DNA from: an uncultured Legionella sp.
GTDB taxonomy: Bacteria > Pseudomonadota > Gammaproteobacteria > Legionellales > Legionellaceae
Reading direction: 5' to 3'
Length of the DNA: 57,005 nt
NCBI GenBank assembly: GCA_903877115.1
Contig: CAIRCS010000173.1
Location: 1-57,005, forward strand
The notes under the pieces were generated by a model that was given only the letters and a program-made list of their open reading frames with translations, had not been told where the DNA came from and ran no database searches. Below are positions 20,182-28,815 of this stretch, piece after piece. Each line of letters begins with the position of its first letter. The first letter of the stretch is position 1. A program made the translations under genes and the position numbers.

Positions 20182-21432
20182 ATGGCGATTCAAAATGCTC
20201 TTTATGCACAATCGGGTGGTGTCACAGCAGTTATCAATGCATCTGCTTGTGGTGTAATTCAACAAGCTCGTCTCAATCCTCATCAAATTGGCACTGTCTA
20301 TGCTGCTCACAATGGCATCATCGGCGCCTTACATGAAGAACTCATTGATACCGCACAAGAAACCGATGCGAATATTGCAAAACTACTGCATACGCCAGCA
20401 GGTGCATTTGGCTCATGTCGGCACAAATTATCTCCAGAAAGCACCGAGTTTACTCGTCTGATTGAAGTGTTTCGCGCACACAATATTGGTTATTTTTTCT
20501 ATAATGGCGGAGGCGACTCTCAAGACACGGCTGCCAAAATTGCTACATACAGTCAATCCATTGGTTTTCCTGTGACATGCATCGGTATCCCCAAAACAGT
20601 CGATAATGATCTGCCTTTCACCGATACTTGTCCGGGCTTTGGCTCTGTCGCAAAATATGTCGCCATTTCTACTCGTGAAGCCAGTTTGGATGTGGCTTCT
20701 ATGGCGGCATCTTCTACCAAAGTCTTTATTTTAGAAGTGATGGGTCGCCATGCAGGCTGGATTGCAGCAGCTGCTGGATTGGCTGGCAAACAAGCGCATG
20801 AAGCACCGCATATTATTTTGTTCCCAGAAATGCCGTTTGATGAAGCGAAGTTTTTAAAAAGAGTCTCAGAATGTACTCGTGATTATGGATATTGTGTCGT
20901 GGTGACTGCAGAAGGAATTAAAAATCACCAAGGAAAATTTTTATCTGAAGCAGGTTTACGGGACGCATTTGGGCACGCACAATTAGGCGGTGTCGCACCT
21001 ATTTTGGCCCAAATCATCAAAAAAGAATTGCGTCTCAAATACCATTGGGCGGTTGCAGACTATTTACAACGCGCAGCGCGTCACATTGCATCAGCAGTCG
21101 ATCTCGAACAAGCTTATGCATTGGGTAAGCACGCCGTTGATCTTGCGCTCAGTGGGACATCCGGTGTCATGCCCATTATTGTACGCGAACAAGACAGTCC
21201 TTATCGATGGTCCATCGGCCAAGTCCCATTGACGGATGTCGCCAATCAAGAAAAGAAAATGCCCCCAGAATTCATTCGACCCGATGGCATGGGTATTACG
21301 GAAGCTTGTCGCCAATATTTACTCCCATTGATTCAGGGAGAGGCTTATCCACCCTATTGTGACGGCATCCCTGATTATATTCAAATCAAGCCCAATCTGA
21401 TTCCCAAACGTCTACCCAAATGGGAGAAATGA
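20182..21432 (+). CDS. pfp: Pyrophosphate-dependent 6-phosphofructokinase
   Basis: Interconverts fructose-6-phosphate and fructose-1,6-bisphosphate with PPi as phosphoryl donor, so it can run in glycolysis or gluconeogenesis. 416 residues. The phosphate-binding block reads NGGGDSQDTA, where Asp replaces the Gly of ATP-dependent enzymes (E. coli PfkA position 104), the known mark of PPi use. The catalytic block GIPKTVDNDLPFTDTCPGFG and the substrate block EVMGRHAGWIA are intact. The start has AAAAAAGGA about 12 bases upstream. Stand-alone gene; a perfect 12-base palindrome follows the stop. With glpD and gpmI it points to a rebuilt lower carbon metabolism, as known in Legionella. Confidence 0.93.
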   Translation: MAIQNALYAQSGGVTAVINASACGVIQQARLNPHQIGTVYAAHNGIIGALHEELIDTAQETDANIAKLLHTPAGAFGSCRHKLSPESTEFTRLIEVFRAHNIGYFFYNGGGDSQDTAAKIATYSQSIGFPVTCIGIPKTVDNDLPFTDTCPGFGSVAKYVAISTREASLDVASMAASSTKVFILEVMGRHAGWIAAAAGLAGKQAHEAPHIILFPEMPFDEAKFLKRVSECTRDYGYCVVVTAEGIKNHQGKFLSEAGLRDAFGHAQLGGVAPILAQIIKKELRLKYHWAVADYLQRAARHIASAVDLEQAYALGKHAVDLALSGTSGVMPIIVREQDSPYRWSIGQVPLTDVANQEKKMPPEFIRPDGMGITEACRQYLLPLIQGEAYPPYCDGIPDYIQIKPNLIPKRLPKWEK

Positions 21433-21465
21433 TCCGTTCCGGCTATTGATTTTTAATTGTCTAAG

Positions 21466-21491
21466 GTAGGTTGGGCCTTGGCCCAACCTAC
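21466..21491. repeat. Perfect palindrome, family D (taggttgggcc), between convergent genes
   Basis: GTAGGTTGGGCC and GGCCCAACCTAC are perfect 12-base arms around TT. It sits in the 63-base gap between pfp and the convergent gene at 21496-22287, so it could act as a bidirectional terminator hairpin, although there is no clear T run. A longer split copy is at 46698-46785. Confidence 0.8.
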
Positions 21492-21495
21492 GCAA

Positions 21496-22287
21496 CTACG
21501 TAAGCCTTGGATGTTCAAAATTGATTTGCGACTCTTCTTGTTCAGCAGTAGCTACTTGCGCATAACCAGAATAGAAATGCGCAATAAATGCATATAATGC
21601 ACGGAAAAACCCATTGGTTAAATAAGTAATGATGTCTTCTTCTGGCTGGATATCAAACACTTCTGCTAGACGAAGATTAGGACAATCGATAGCAATGCCC
21701 TCTAATTGGATGTTTTCCGGCGTAAACAGATAAGTCGTGCTGGTTTGTGCGCAATACCCTTTTTTTTCGTCCCCCGTATGTTTCTGTATTGTTTTATCAG
21801 CCAATACTTCTACCAATTCCCGGTAAATATTACTTTCGGTAATGCAAACACCTTCCTGCGTACTCACAAAATGGATATGGTATTCTGGCTCAGGAATTTG
21901 CACAGTAGGAAAATACTCTAATGCGTAAGCGCGCGTATGTTGATAAGTTGCATGCTGAATACCCGATTGATGCCATTGCAAACTAGCATGCGTTGCTGCC
22001 AACTCTGCCCGCTCACCCGACAGATCTTTAAACAGATATTCTTGGAAAAATTGCTTTAATTCGGAAAGATCTGCGAACACCATCTGCTGACACTTCCCTT
22101 CTTTCAGCATAGTTGCCCGAAGTTCAGACAATTTTATCCCATTGATAAAATAACGACCGATTTGATCTGCCTCAATATGTCTATTCCAATCCATTAGAGT
22201 ACGCTGACCAGCATCGGCAGCAGAGATTGTTTTTTTACCATCATAACTAAAAAAACTCATATTCACATGCGGCGAAGAACTAGGCAT
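21496..22287 (-). CDS. Hypothetical protein with glutamate-rich C-terminus
   Basis: 263 residues with no recognised family. I chose the ATG at 22287 because AAGGA lies six bases upstream; the ATG at 22293 overlaps that site. There is no signal peptide or membrane segment. The middle has an aromatic, histidine-rich stretch (WHQSGIQHATYQHTRAYALEYF, split here as WHQSGIQHATYQ and HTRAYALEYF). The C-terminus reads ATAEQEESQINFEHPRLT, with three Glu between positions -14 and -11 from the end. This resembles the E-block of Dot/Icm substrates, so an exported effector is possible, but that is inference. It is convergent with pfp and starts the accessory stretch. Confidence 0.75.
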   Translation of the reverse strand: MPSSSPHVNMSFFSYDGKKTISAADAGQRTLMDWNRHIEADQIGRYFINGIKLSELRATMLKEGKCQQMVFADLSELKQFFQEYLFKDLSGERAELAATHASLQWHQSGIQHATYQHTRAYALEYFPTVQIPEPEYHIHFVSTQEGVCITESNIYRELVEVLADKTIQKHTGDEKKGYCAQTSTTYLFTPENIQLEGIAIDCPNLRLAEVFDIQPEEDIITYLTNGFFRALYAFIAHFYSGYAQVATAEQEESQINFEHPRLT

Positions 22288-22646
22288 TGTCATTCCTTAT
22301 CAGCGCTAACGCTATTGCTTAGTATAGCTGATAAATTGAGAGTCATACAAAAACCAAGACGAGAACAGGGCAAGATCATGTGTAACTATAAATTACTCTA
22401 ATCGCCAACGTCCCGCGTCGTATCCGGCGTTGTTGCATAAATAATCTTGTCATCCCCGCAATAATGTTGTCATCCCCGCGCAGGCGGGGATCCATGCTTT
22501 ATTGTGGCAATGTGCTTAATTGAAGGCTGGATCCCCGCCTACGCGGGAATGACAGAATTTCGCACATTTTTGGATAGGTAAGACAGTGCGCAGGGATAAC
22601 AAGTGAACAGAATGCCCTTGCCCTGAGATCCTTATACTTAATTACG
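22288..22646. other. Intergenic spacer with palindromic repeat
   Basis: 359 bases between two minus-strand hypothetical genes. The only structure seen is the family C palindrome at 22446-22554. The part 22288-22440 is AT-rich and would hold the promoter of the gene starting at 22287; I do not see a convincing pair of boxes. No tRNA or open frame was recognised. Confidence 0.6.
22446..22554. repeat. Palindromic repeat, family C (tgtcatccccgcgcaggcgggg type)
   Basis: Arm 1 (22469-22493, TGTCATCCCCGCGCAGGCG then GGGATC) and arm 2 (22529-22554, GGATCCCCGCCTACGCGGG then AATGACA) are reverse complements over about 26 bases with two mismatches. A truncated extra arm (TGTCATCCCCGCA) sits immediately left at 22448-22460. 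Related hairpins are at 24751-24780 and 48801-48829. This type of palindrome is common in many proteobacterial genomes. Confidence 0.8.
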
Positions 22647-23135
22647 TCACAAAATCGATGAACTCACTCCATTTCTCCTTGTTGCAATTTCACGACTGTA
22701 ACCAGTAGTCTCACCATCGATAGTAATAACGCCAATTTTTTCTTTTAATATACTCATGACTGTGTCTTTATCTTTTAAACAAATATCAAACTCTTGCTTC
22801 GATCCACCGCGATATCTAGTTCGTAAAACTACACTTCGCAAATCATCAAAATTAGGATTAGAATCATCTATTTCAATCGCAATGGTAACCTTATTTGGCA
22901 TCTCATCTATCTGTTGCATCATTTGTGCTGGTAACAACCCCAGTAGACCTCCCACCAAAATAGGGAGCATAGGCGTAGCAAACACACAGGTGGTTGAGAG
23001 AAACCCAGTAGAAAGGGCTGAAATCGAGTTACCTACTGCTAAACCAGCAGAGCTAGCTAACTCTTTTTTCTTAAAAAATGATTCTGTAGGCCTACGCATA
23101 ATTTCCCAGAATTTAATTGAATTAAAAATGAGCAT
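22647..23135 (-). CDS. Hypothetical membrane-associated protein
   Basis: 162 residues from the ATG at 23135; an upstream TTG at 23162 is less likely. Residues about 28-70 form a long hydrophobic stretch rich in Gly, Ala and Pro (GNSISALSTGFLSTT, PMLPILVGGLLGLLPAQM), enough for two membrane passes or a hairpin. The rest is soluble and mixed alpha/beta (KVTIAIEIDDSNPNFDDLRSVVLRTRY). I do not recognise a family. It follows a TrpR-like gene on the same strand with a 70-base gap. Confidence 0.6.
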   Translation of the reverse strand: MLIFNSIKFWEIMRRPTESFFKKKELASSAGLAVGNSISALSTGFLSTTCVFATPMLPILVGGLLGLLPAQMMQQIDEMPNKVTIAIEIDDSNPNFDDLRSVVLRTRYRGGSKQEFDICLKDKDTVMSILKEKIGVITIDGETTGYSREIATRRNGVSSSIL

Positions 23136-23208
23136 TTTACGTGATTTCAAAGCGTAAATCAATATTTATCGAACTCTTTGTTTTTTTAACAAGTAATTAA
23201 TATTTAAT

Positions 23209-23517
23209 CTATTCCCCACAATTCTTGGCGCTCGGAGAAACATCCACTCTCTCGGCAATCAAAGTATACCCGCCACTCCCAAATTGAATACACCGTGCTA
23301 TACGGGTGATCGTTGCGACGCTCACCCCTGTTTGTTCATGAATAGTTCGATAAGGAACCTTCGCTTGTAAAAGCGGCACCACTTGCCAACGGTCAGCCAT
23401 CGCTTCCAATTCTGCTGGCGTGCATAAATCAGTGAAAAAACGCAATCCTTCATCTGCGTTTTGAATCTGTGTAATAGCTTGTATCAAAGCATGGATTTTG
23501 GCATCTCGGCTTTTCAT
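23209..23517 (-). CDS. TrpR-like regulator, YerC/YecD family
   Basis: 102-residue DNA-binding protein related to the Trp repressor. The family pattern is clear: FFTDLCTPAELEAMADRWQV, then LLQAKVPYRTIHEQTGVSVATITRIARCI, a helix-turn-helix with the recognition helix VSVATITRIAR, and GGYTLIAER near the end. Members are thought to bind DNA but the target is mostly unknown; tryptophan as ligand should not be assumed. It is encoded just after the secreted protease gene (53 bases), so it may share its transcript. Confidence 0.88.
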   Translation of the reverse strand: MKSRDAKIHALIQAITQIQNADEGLRFFTDLCTPAELEAMADRWQVVPLLQAKVPYRTIHEQTGVSVATITRIARCIQFGSGGYTLIAERVDVSPSAKNCGE

Positions 23518-23570
23518 GAGGATTTTGTCTGCTTGAAAGAATAGGCGAATAGTATAGCGTTACGCTAGGG

Positions 23571-24617
23571 CTATTGCATCTCCTTATCTACCCGCAGACT
23601 CTTAAGAAGCAACAATTCTGCATAATCATAAGACATATAAAAATTGCCCCAATCCCCGACCCAAGCACTCCAAGAATTTCGCAACGTAAACAATCCCTGA
23701 TGACGGTGACCAACATGGTCTTTAACTACCGCAAGATCATCGTAACCCGTAATCACCATAGCATGCCCAGCAATTTTTTTGGAAAACAGGAGATCTTGGG
23801 CAATCTCGTCAGTCAGTACCCAGGTATCATCTGTATAATGATAGGTTCCCGTTGCACCTGAGTTGCCCAAATCAACTCTAGGCAACAATGCGCTGACCAC
23901 AAGACGTGATCCAGCATGCAAAGCTGTTTTCATTTTTTGCAGCATCGCAGGATCAGCCTTACCAAACCGCTTAGCTCTATATATAAAATGCCAATTAACC
24001 TGATGACCTATCGGAAGCATCCTATGCTGCGCATATTCTTCTGGCGACATACCATTAGTAGGTGTAAAAAAATAGGCAGGATACAGCCTAGAACCCGCAC
24101 AACCATAGAGATGTTGATTTGTGATGCTCATCACACCGTATTGCTCAATTCGTTTGGTGACTACCTCTAGATTAGTGCCATCCCAACCACTTTTATCTTG
24201 GTCCTCTGCTTCCAAATAATTACCCAATTGTAAGAGACATAATTGACTAACATGATCCCCACGCTTGAGCGCAGCATCCAGTGCCGCAGTCACGGCAAAA
24301 ACCGCGCAAGAACCATGTATGCCTTGATCTAAAACCGGAACATTCGCCATCCCTAATTGTACTTTATTGGGTAAATCGTTGTTTAAATTTTGAGTTTGAG
24401 GATCGCTCTGCTCTAATCGGCGCGTCACCTGCTGATAAAAAATCTCTTGGATTTCGGAAGGCAATTCGTATTCTAAAAGTTTGATATCCTTAAATCCGTT
24501 AGGATAAAGCTTATTCGCATGCGTCACAGGAATTTGTTGCTGATACGTTCCCGTAATAGGTAGTTCTTCAGCCAACACATTGGTTGCAATCAAAAGCAAT
24601 ATGAAAAAAATATACAT
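23571..24617 (-). CDS. Secreted papain-like (C1 family) cysteine protease
   Basis: 348 residues from the ATG at 24617, which begins a signal peptide (MYIFFILLLIATNVLA). The catalytic set of the papain fold is complete: the oxyanion Gln98 and nucleophile Cys104 in VLDQGIHGSCAVFA, His285 in GHAMVITGYDD, and Asn314 in LRNSWSAWVGDWGNFYMS. Residues about 17-90 may form a short pro-region. Export through Sec is likely; the presence of gspL/gspM makes the type II system a plausible route out of the cell. The next gene downstream is a TrpR-like regulator. Classification is secure; the target is unknown. Confidence 0.88.
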   Translation of the reverse strand: MYIFFILLLIATNVLAEELPITGTYQQQIPVTHANKLYPNGFKDIKLLEYELPSEIQEIFYQQVTRRLEQSDPQTQNLNNDLPNKVQLGMANVPVLDQGIHGSCAVFAVTAALDAALKRGDHVSQLCLLQLGNYLEAEDQDKSGWDGTNLEVVTKRIEQYGVMSITNQHLYGCAGSRLYPAYFFTPTNGMSPEEYAQHRMLPIGHQVNWHFIYRAKRFGKADPAMLQKMKTALHAGSRLVVSALLPRVDLGNSGATGTYHYTDDTWVLTDEIAQDLLFSKKIAGHAMVITGYDDLAVVKDHVGHRHQGLFTLRNSWSAWVGDWGNFYMSYDYAELLLLKSLRVDKEMQ

Positions 24618-24729
24618 AAAATCCACTGATAAAGTTAATAAAAAAATCAAAATGGTATATATTTTATCACATGCGGGCTATTAAAAATAGTGCAAAAATA
24701 ACTCAAAATGAGATGCTGTTTGAAACGGT

Positions 24730-24782
24730 CAGGATGACGTATCGATGAATGTCAGCTCCCCGCTCTCGCGGGGATCGCCGTA
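24730..24782. repeat. Partial copies of families B and C side by side
   Basis: TCAGGATGACGTA (24730-24742) matches an arm end of family B. It is followed by CCCCGC-TCTC-GCGGGG (about 24757-24772), a short hairpin like the centre of family C. Together they fill part of the spacer between the protease and pilin genes and may serve as the pilin terminator. Confidence 0.5.
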
Positions 24783-24793
24783 TTAATGTGTGA

Positions 24794-25207
24794 CTATTGA
24801 CAGTTAGAAGGACGATATTTCGATTTCAATGTGCCACCAGTACATTTCCAAGTTATTTGGCCACCAGCGTGACAAGTCGGTTCTAAAATAATGGTCCCAT
24901 CACCCGCTATAGGTGTATAATGAATACCCACATTCCCAGTTTCTTTTTCTATCGTGATGGATGATACATTTTCTGTGGCAGCTGGGCTCTGAAAACCTAT
25001 ACCGATATCCTTTCCAACATGGCAATTATTTCTAATCATATTTTCAGATACCGCAAATTTACCCGCGATTCCCAAAGAATACCCTTCTGCCACGCGAGCT
25101 TTAATCACATGGGTTTGATAAACGGGAATAGCGCATGTCGCCAATATCCCAATAATCACCACCACAACCATTAATTCAATCAAGGTAAACCCTTTCCATT
25201 TTTGCAT
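24794..25207 (-). CDS. Type IV major pilin-like protein
   Basis: 137-residue prepilin. The class III signal is intact: MQKWKG followed by FTLIELMVVVVIIGIL, with Glu at position 5 of the mature protein, so prepilin peptidase should cleave after Gly6. The C-terminal part carries a Cys pair (CHAGGQITWKC and a final Cys near the end) consistent with a D-region disulfide, which DsbA/DsbB would form. An excellent ribosome site, AGGAGG, lies six bases before the ATG. No other pil gene is adjacent. A type II pseudopilin is less likely because of the pilin-type C-terminal domain. Confidence 0.88.
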   Translation of the reverse strand: MQKWKGFTLIELMVVVVIIGILATCAIPVYQTHVIKARVAEGYSLGIAGKFAVSENMIRNNCHVGKDIGIGFQSPAATENVSSITIEKETGNVGIHYTPIAGDGTIILEPTCHAGGQITWKCTGGTLKSKYRPSNCQ

Positions 25208-25303
25208 AATTCCTCCTAAACCATTCTGAAATAGAAATGTGAGTATAAAACCTGGCAGATTTAATGTACACTACAATATCATTTTTAGACTGTTATCCCA
25301 TTT

Positions 25304-25624
25304 ATGTCCCAACACGACCCCAGCCGCTATGAGCGACTCCATGCACTTTTGCAACAACAGTTCAAACCTGAGTTGCTTGACTTGGTAGATGAATCGTATA
25401 AACACCAAGTTCCTCAAGGCTCAGAATCTCATTTTAAACTGACATTGGTTTCCATTGAATTTACAGGACAGAGTCGTATAGAACGTCATCGTCTGGTCAA
25501 TGCGGTGGTCAATCCTGAAAGACAAACGGGTTTACATGCTCTCAGTCTTGCCTTGTACTCACCCGAGGAATGGGCAGCACAACCACAGCCCCTCAGCAGT
25601 CCACCGTGTCAACATAAAGATTAG
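25304..25624 (+). CDS. BolA family protein
   Basis: 106 residues. BolA-type proteins bind monothiol glutaredoxins with Fe-S clusters and some act as transcription regulators. The fold's key region is visible: SESHFKLTLVSIEFTGQSRIERHRLVNAVV, with the conserved His in SHFK and RH in the helix-turn-helix-like part, then GLHALSLALYSPEEW. It lacks the Cys-bearing loop of some IbaG/YrbA members, so BolA is the better fit. Divergent from the pilin gene. Confidence 0.88.
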   Translation: MSQHDPSRYERLHALLQQQFKPELLDLVDESYKHQVPQGSESHFKLTLVSIEFTGQSRIERHRLVNAVVNPERQTGLHALSLALYSPEEWAAQPQPLSSPPCQHKD

Positions 25625-25796
25625 GTTTTTTTAGTATTTATTAATTCCAAATGGCTTGCTATTAACAAAATTTACTAAAAAATTGAGCATAACACTTTGC
25701 AATAGGTAAGAATTTCTTTTTTATCAAATGGAAAGAGGTATAATTATTTTCCGACATGGCAATGAGCCAGTCCCTAACCTTGAATGAGAATTGATT

Positions 25797-27206
25797 ATGA
25801 AAAGACGGCTGTCGGAAAAAATCTCGGTTTTTGCACTGGTTATGTTAATCACAGGCGCTATCGACAGTGCACGTAATTTACCTACCACAGCCTTATTTGG
25901 CTCCTCATTGATTTTTTTCTTTATTTTATCGACCATCATGTTTTTGGTGCCCATCGCACTGGTTGCTGCCGAATTATCAGCTGCCTGGTCTGAAGATGAG
26001 GGCGGTATCTACTCTTGGGTACGTCATGCATTTGGTCCCTATTGCGCTTTTTTCACCATATGGCTGCAATGGATCAATACCATTGTTTGGTATCCAACCA
26101 TTATTTCCTTTATCGCAGGAACATTAGCTTATTTGATCAACCCCGAATTGGCCCAAGAAAAATGGTATATCCTTGCAGTAATTTTGACGGTATTTTGGTC
26201 ACTAACCCTGCTTGGGTTATCTGGGATCCGTTCTTCCGCTCGGTTTGCCGGCATTTGCGCTATTCTTGGAATGCTCTTACCCATTGGAGTCCTAATTGTT
26301 TTCGCAATCTTGTGGGTGGCAAGCGGTAAACCGATGGCGATTCAATTGGATTGGGAGCACATCATTCCCCATTTGGATAAAAGTCAATCGTGGGTATCCT
26401 TAACAGCCATTATCACCTCTTTTCTAGGGATGGAACTGGCTGCTGTGCATGTGAGGAATATCGACCAACCACAAAGAAACTTTCCTCGGGCAGTGTTTTT
26501 TTCCGTAATTTTAATTGTGGCAACCATGCTTTTAGGATCATTAGCCATTGCCATCATTTTGCCTAAAGAACAAATTGGTTTGGTACAAGGTATTCTTCAA
26601 GCCTTCGCGTACTTTTTTAATTATTATCATATCGGCTATTTAATGCCAGTCTTAGTCCTGACTTTGTTGCTGGGAAGTTTAGGTAGCATGATCAATTGGA
26701 TCATTTCACCAGCCAAAGGGTTATTAATGGCCGCCGATCACGGTATCTTGCCCAAATGGTTACATAAATTGAATCGTCACGGCGTTGCATACCGGATTTT
26801 ACTCACCCAAGCCATTCTGGTCACCCTCATATGCAGTATTTTTTTATTGCCGGAGTCCATTAACCAAATTTATTGGCTGTTCACTGCTTTGAGTACCGAG
26901 CTATATGTATTAATGTACGTCATGATGTTCTGTGCTGCTATGTGGCTTAAAATAACCCACAAACAACGCAAGCGTCCTTTTTCTATCCCCGGCGGGAAAA
27001 TCGGTTTTCATCTGGTATGTCTTGTAGGCTTAGCGGGCTGCATTGTCGCGTTAGTTGTAGGCTTTTTCCCCCCGCAAGAAGCATTGGCTATCGGTGATAC
27101 AACCCAGTTCCGCGTTGTATTTGCCAGCGGAATTGTTATCATGATTTTGCCTGCGCTTCTTTTGATTGGGTATAAGAAAAAGAAACAATCCAACCTGAAC
27201 ACATAA
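25797..27206 (+). CDS. APC family amino acid permease (GadC-like)
   Basis: 469 residues with about 12 hydrophobic segments, the APC superfamily layout. The N-terminal ALVMLITGAIDSARNLPT corresponds to the substrate-binding first helix, though the canonical G-[ST]-G pattern is altered. EDEGGIYSWVRHAFG and FLGMELAAVHVRNIDQPQRNFPRA match the glutamate/GABA antiporter-like branch. Legionella and Coxiella live on amino acids and carry many such permeases. The substrate cannot be read from the sequence. The ATG at 25797 is used; upstream codon 25791 is TTG. A family E palindrome follows the stop. Confidence 0.88.
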   Translation: MKRRLSEKISVFALVMLITGAIDSARNLPTTALFGSSLIFFFILSTIMFLVPIALVAAELSAAWSEDEGGIYSWVRHAFGPYCAFFTIWLQWINTIVWYPTIISFIAGTLAYLINPELAQEKWYILAVILTVFWSLTLLGLSGIRSSARFAGICAILGMLLPIGVLIVFAILWVASGKPMAIQLDWEHIIPHLDKSQSWVSLTAIITSFLGMELAAVHVRNIDQPQRNFPRAVFFSVILIVATMLLGSLAIAIILPKEQIGLVQGILQAFAYFFNYYHIGYLMPVLVLTLLLGSLGSMINWIISPAKGLLMAADHGILPKWLHKLNRHGVAYRILLTQAILVTLICSIFLLPESINQIYWLFTALSTELYVLMYVMMFCAAMWLKITHKQRKRPFSIPGGKIGFHLVCLVGLAGCIVALVVGFFPPQEALAIGDTTQFRVVFASGIVIMILPALLLIGYKKKKQSNLNT

Positions 27207-27232
27207 ATCAAAAATATATCATGAAAACTATA

Positions 27233-27305
27233 GGGTCTGTTGACAATTCAACTTCGAAAGCCCTACGTCCCGCGGGACGTCTAATTCTGAATTGTCAACA
27301 GACCC
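27233..27305. repeat. Nested palindrome, family E (gggtctgttgacaattca)
   Basis: GGGTCTGTTGACAATTCA (27233-27250) and its exact reverse complement (27288-27305) form 18-base perfect arms. Between them lies ACGTCCCGCGGGACGT (27265-27280), a perfect 16-base palindrome. A short relative of the outer arm is at 30095-30126. The position, 27 bases after the permease stop, is that of a terminator, although the arms are far apart. Confidence 0.8.
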
Positions 27306-27485
27306 CAATACATTCATTTAGAATGCTATGAATATCCACACTCTGCTTCTGATGACGTTTTTACAAGCAAGAACTACCGAGTTATCAACATGTAATATTT
27401 GACAAGGTTATGGACGCAAACTAATGTTCATATAAACGCACTTAGATTTTAATGAAATTACTGTTAAAATAAAAGGAGCACATCA

Positions 27486-28643
27486 ATGCCTAATGAATCT
27501 GGATTTATAAAAAACTTAGCCCATCGAGCTGAACAATTCCAGTCGGCAATAAGATATTTTAAAGAGCATACTGATGAAAAAAAGATTTCTAGAAAAGAAG
27601 AATTAGGGTTATTCAATTCATATATCAAATTAGATGACGGGACTATATTAGCTTTATCATCATCGCCTTTAGGCGGCACTCTGCTGGGAGAAGGGACTTT
27701 TGGTAGAGGAAAATTGGCGATGGATGTAGAGGGTAATTTTTACGCAGTCAAAATTGAAACAACGAATACCGAGATACAAAGGCAAGAAACATCTACGCTC
27801 GAAAATTTAGGCCTATTAGCACACCCTAAAACCAGCATACAACGAACAGAATCGAGTGAAAAGCATTATACAACCTTAGTTTATTTGGGAAAAAATCTAT
27901 CCGATAATTTATACGCAGTTGAGCCGAAATATTTACCCAGCTTGGCCAGGAAAATAGCTTGGGCTCTGCATAAATTACATTCTGGTTTTTTGTCTCAAGA
28001 TGGCACAGGCTATGCTCATTTGGATCTCAGACCCGGAAATATCGTTATCGATCACGAAAACCGTATTTATCTGATTGATTTTGGTACTGCACATCCTTTA
28101 AATGGCCCAATTTATAGCGAGTGCTTTACTACCTCGCTATATGCACCTGCAACCTACGCAGAACAACAATGCACCGAAACAGACTACGAAGCTATAATTG
28201 GTCCTAGACTCTTGGAGTTAGGCCCAAAAAATATTGACTACTTTGCATTAAAAAGAACATTATATTTGCCTACCCCTGAAGGATCTAAGGATCCGAGTGA
28301 TTATGGCTATTGCTTGTTTTCAAAAATAGATTTCACGGCTCTCCCTCAAACATTAAAAGACATGATAAATACAACTCACTTAGACAAGGCGATTTCTAGA
28401 AAAGATGAAGATACAGCCATTAAAATGGCGATTACTTTTTTAGCCTTAGAATGCGATCTAGATATTGATACGCTGGAAGCATTAAGCACCGATGAACAAG
28501 AAGAAATATGTGATATAGCAAATAAATACTCTGTGCCAGTTAGTGAAGACGATGATGGGGCAATGCATCAGAATCACGCAGATATGAAGGCCGAGATCCA
28601 AAGCGTTTTAGACGAAAAAAGCCACAGACTCAAAAAATATTGA
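27486..28643 (+). CDS. Eukaryotic-like Ser/Thr protein kinase domain protein (possible effector)
   Basis: 385 residues with a recognisable protein kinase core. Glycine-rich loop LLGEGTFGRGKLA (residues 66-78), VAIK-type Lys89 in FYAVKIE, possible helix-C Glu106, catalytic loop AHLDLRPGN with Asp180 and Asn185, and DFG at 198-200 (YLIDFGTAH). The HRD Arg is replaced by Leu. There is no membrane segment or PASTA region, so it is not a PknB-type receptor. Layout and loose similarity fit the translocated LegK-like kinases of Legionella. The C-terminal third (about 270-385) is acidic and helical. A strong AAAGGAGC ribosome site precedes the ATG. Host-directed activity is inference. Confidence 0.82.
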   Translation: MPNESGFIKNLAHRAEQFQSAIRYFKEHTDEKKISRKEELGLFNSYIKLDDGTILALSSSPLGGTLLGEGTFGRGKLAMDVEGNFYAVKIETTNTEIQRQETSTLENLGLLAHPKTSIQRTESSEKHYTTLVYLGKNLSDNLYAVEPKYLPSLARKIAWALHKLHSGFLSQDGTGYAHLDLRPGNIVIDHENRIYLIDFGTAHPLNGPIYSECFTTSLYAPATYAEQQCTETDYEAIIGPRLLELGPKNIDYFALKRTLYLPTPEGSKDPSDYGYCLFSKIDFTALPQTLKDMINTTHLDKAISRKDEDTAIKMAITFLALECDLDIDTLEALSTDEQEEICDIANKYSVPVSEDDDGAMHQNHADMKAEIQSVLDEKSHRLKKY

Positions 28644-28815
28644 CCCGAAAAACAAGTTCTTCCTTTAAGGTATGTTGACTCATATTCAAAATCATGGATA
28701 GCCTATTGATAAACCGATGAAAGCAACTCGGCTCTACACCAACTGACTACGTAGCCAATGAGAGCTTCACCCCTATTTAGAGACTATTTGGCCTGAAATT
28801 TTACCATGAAAATCC

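Noticed and set aside
22446..22554. CRISPR-like direct repeats (two TGTCATCCCCGC units)
   Set aside because: Only two units 22 bases apart, one truncated, and the whole is a palindrome pair rather than an array; no cas genes.
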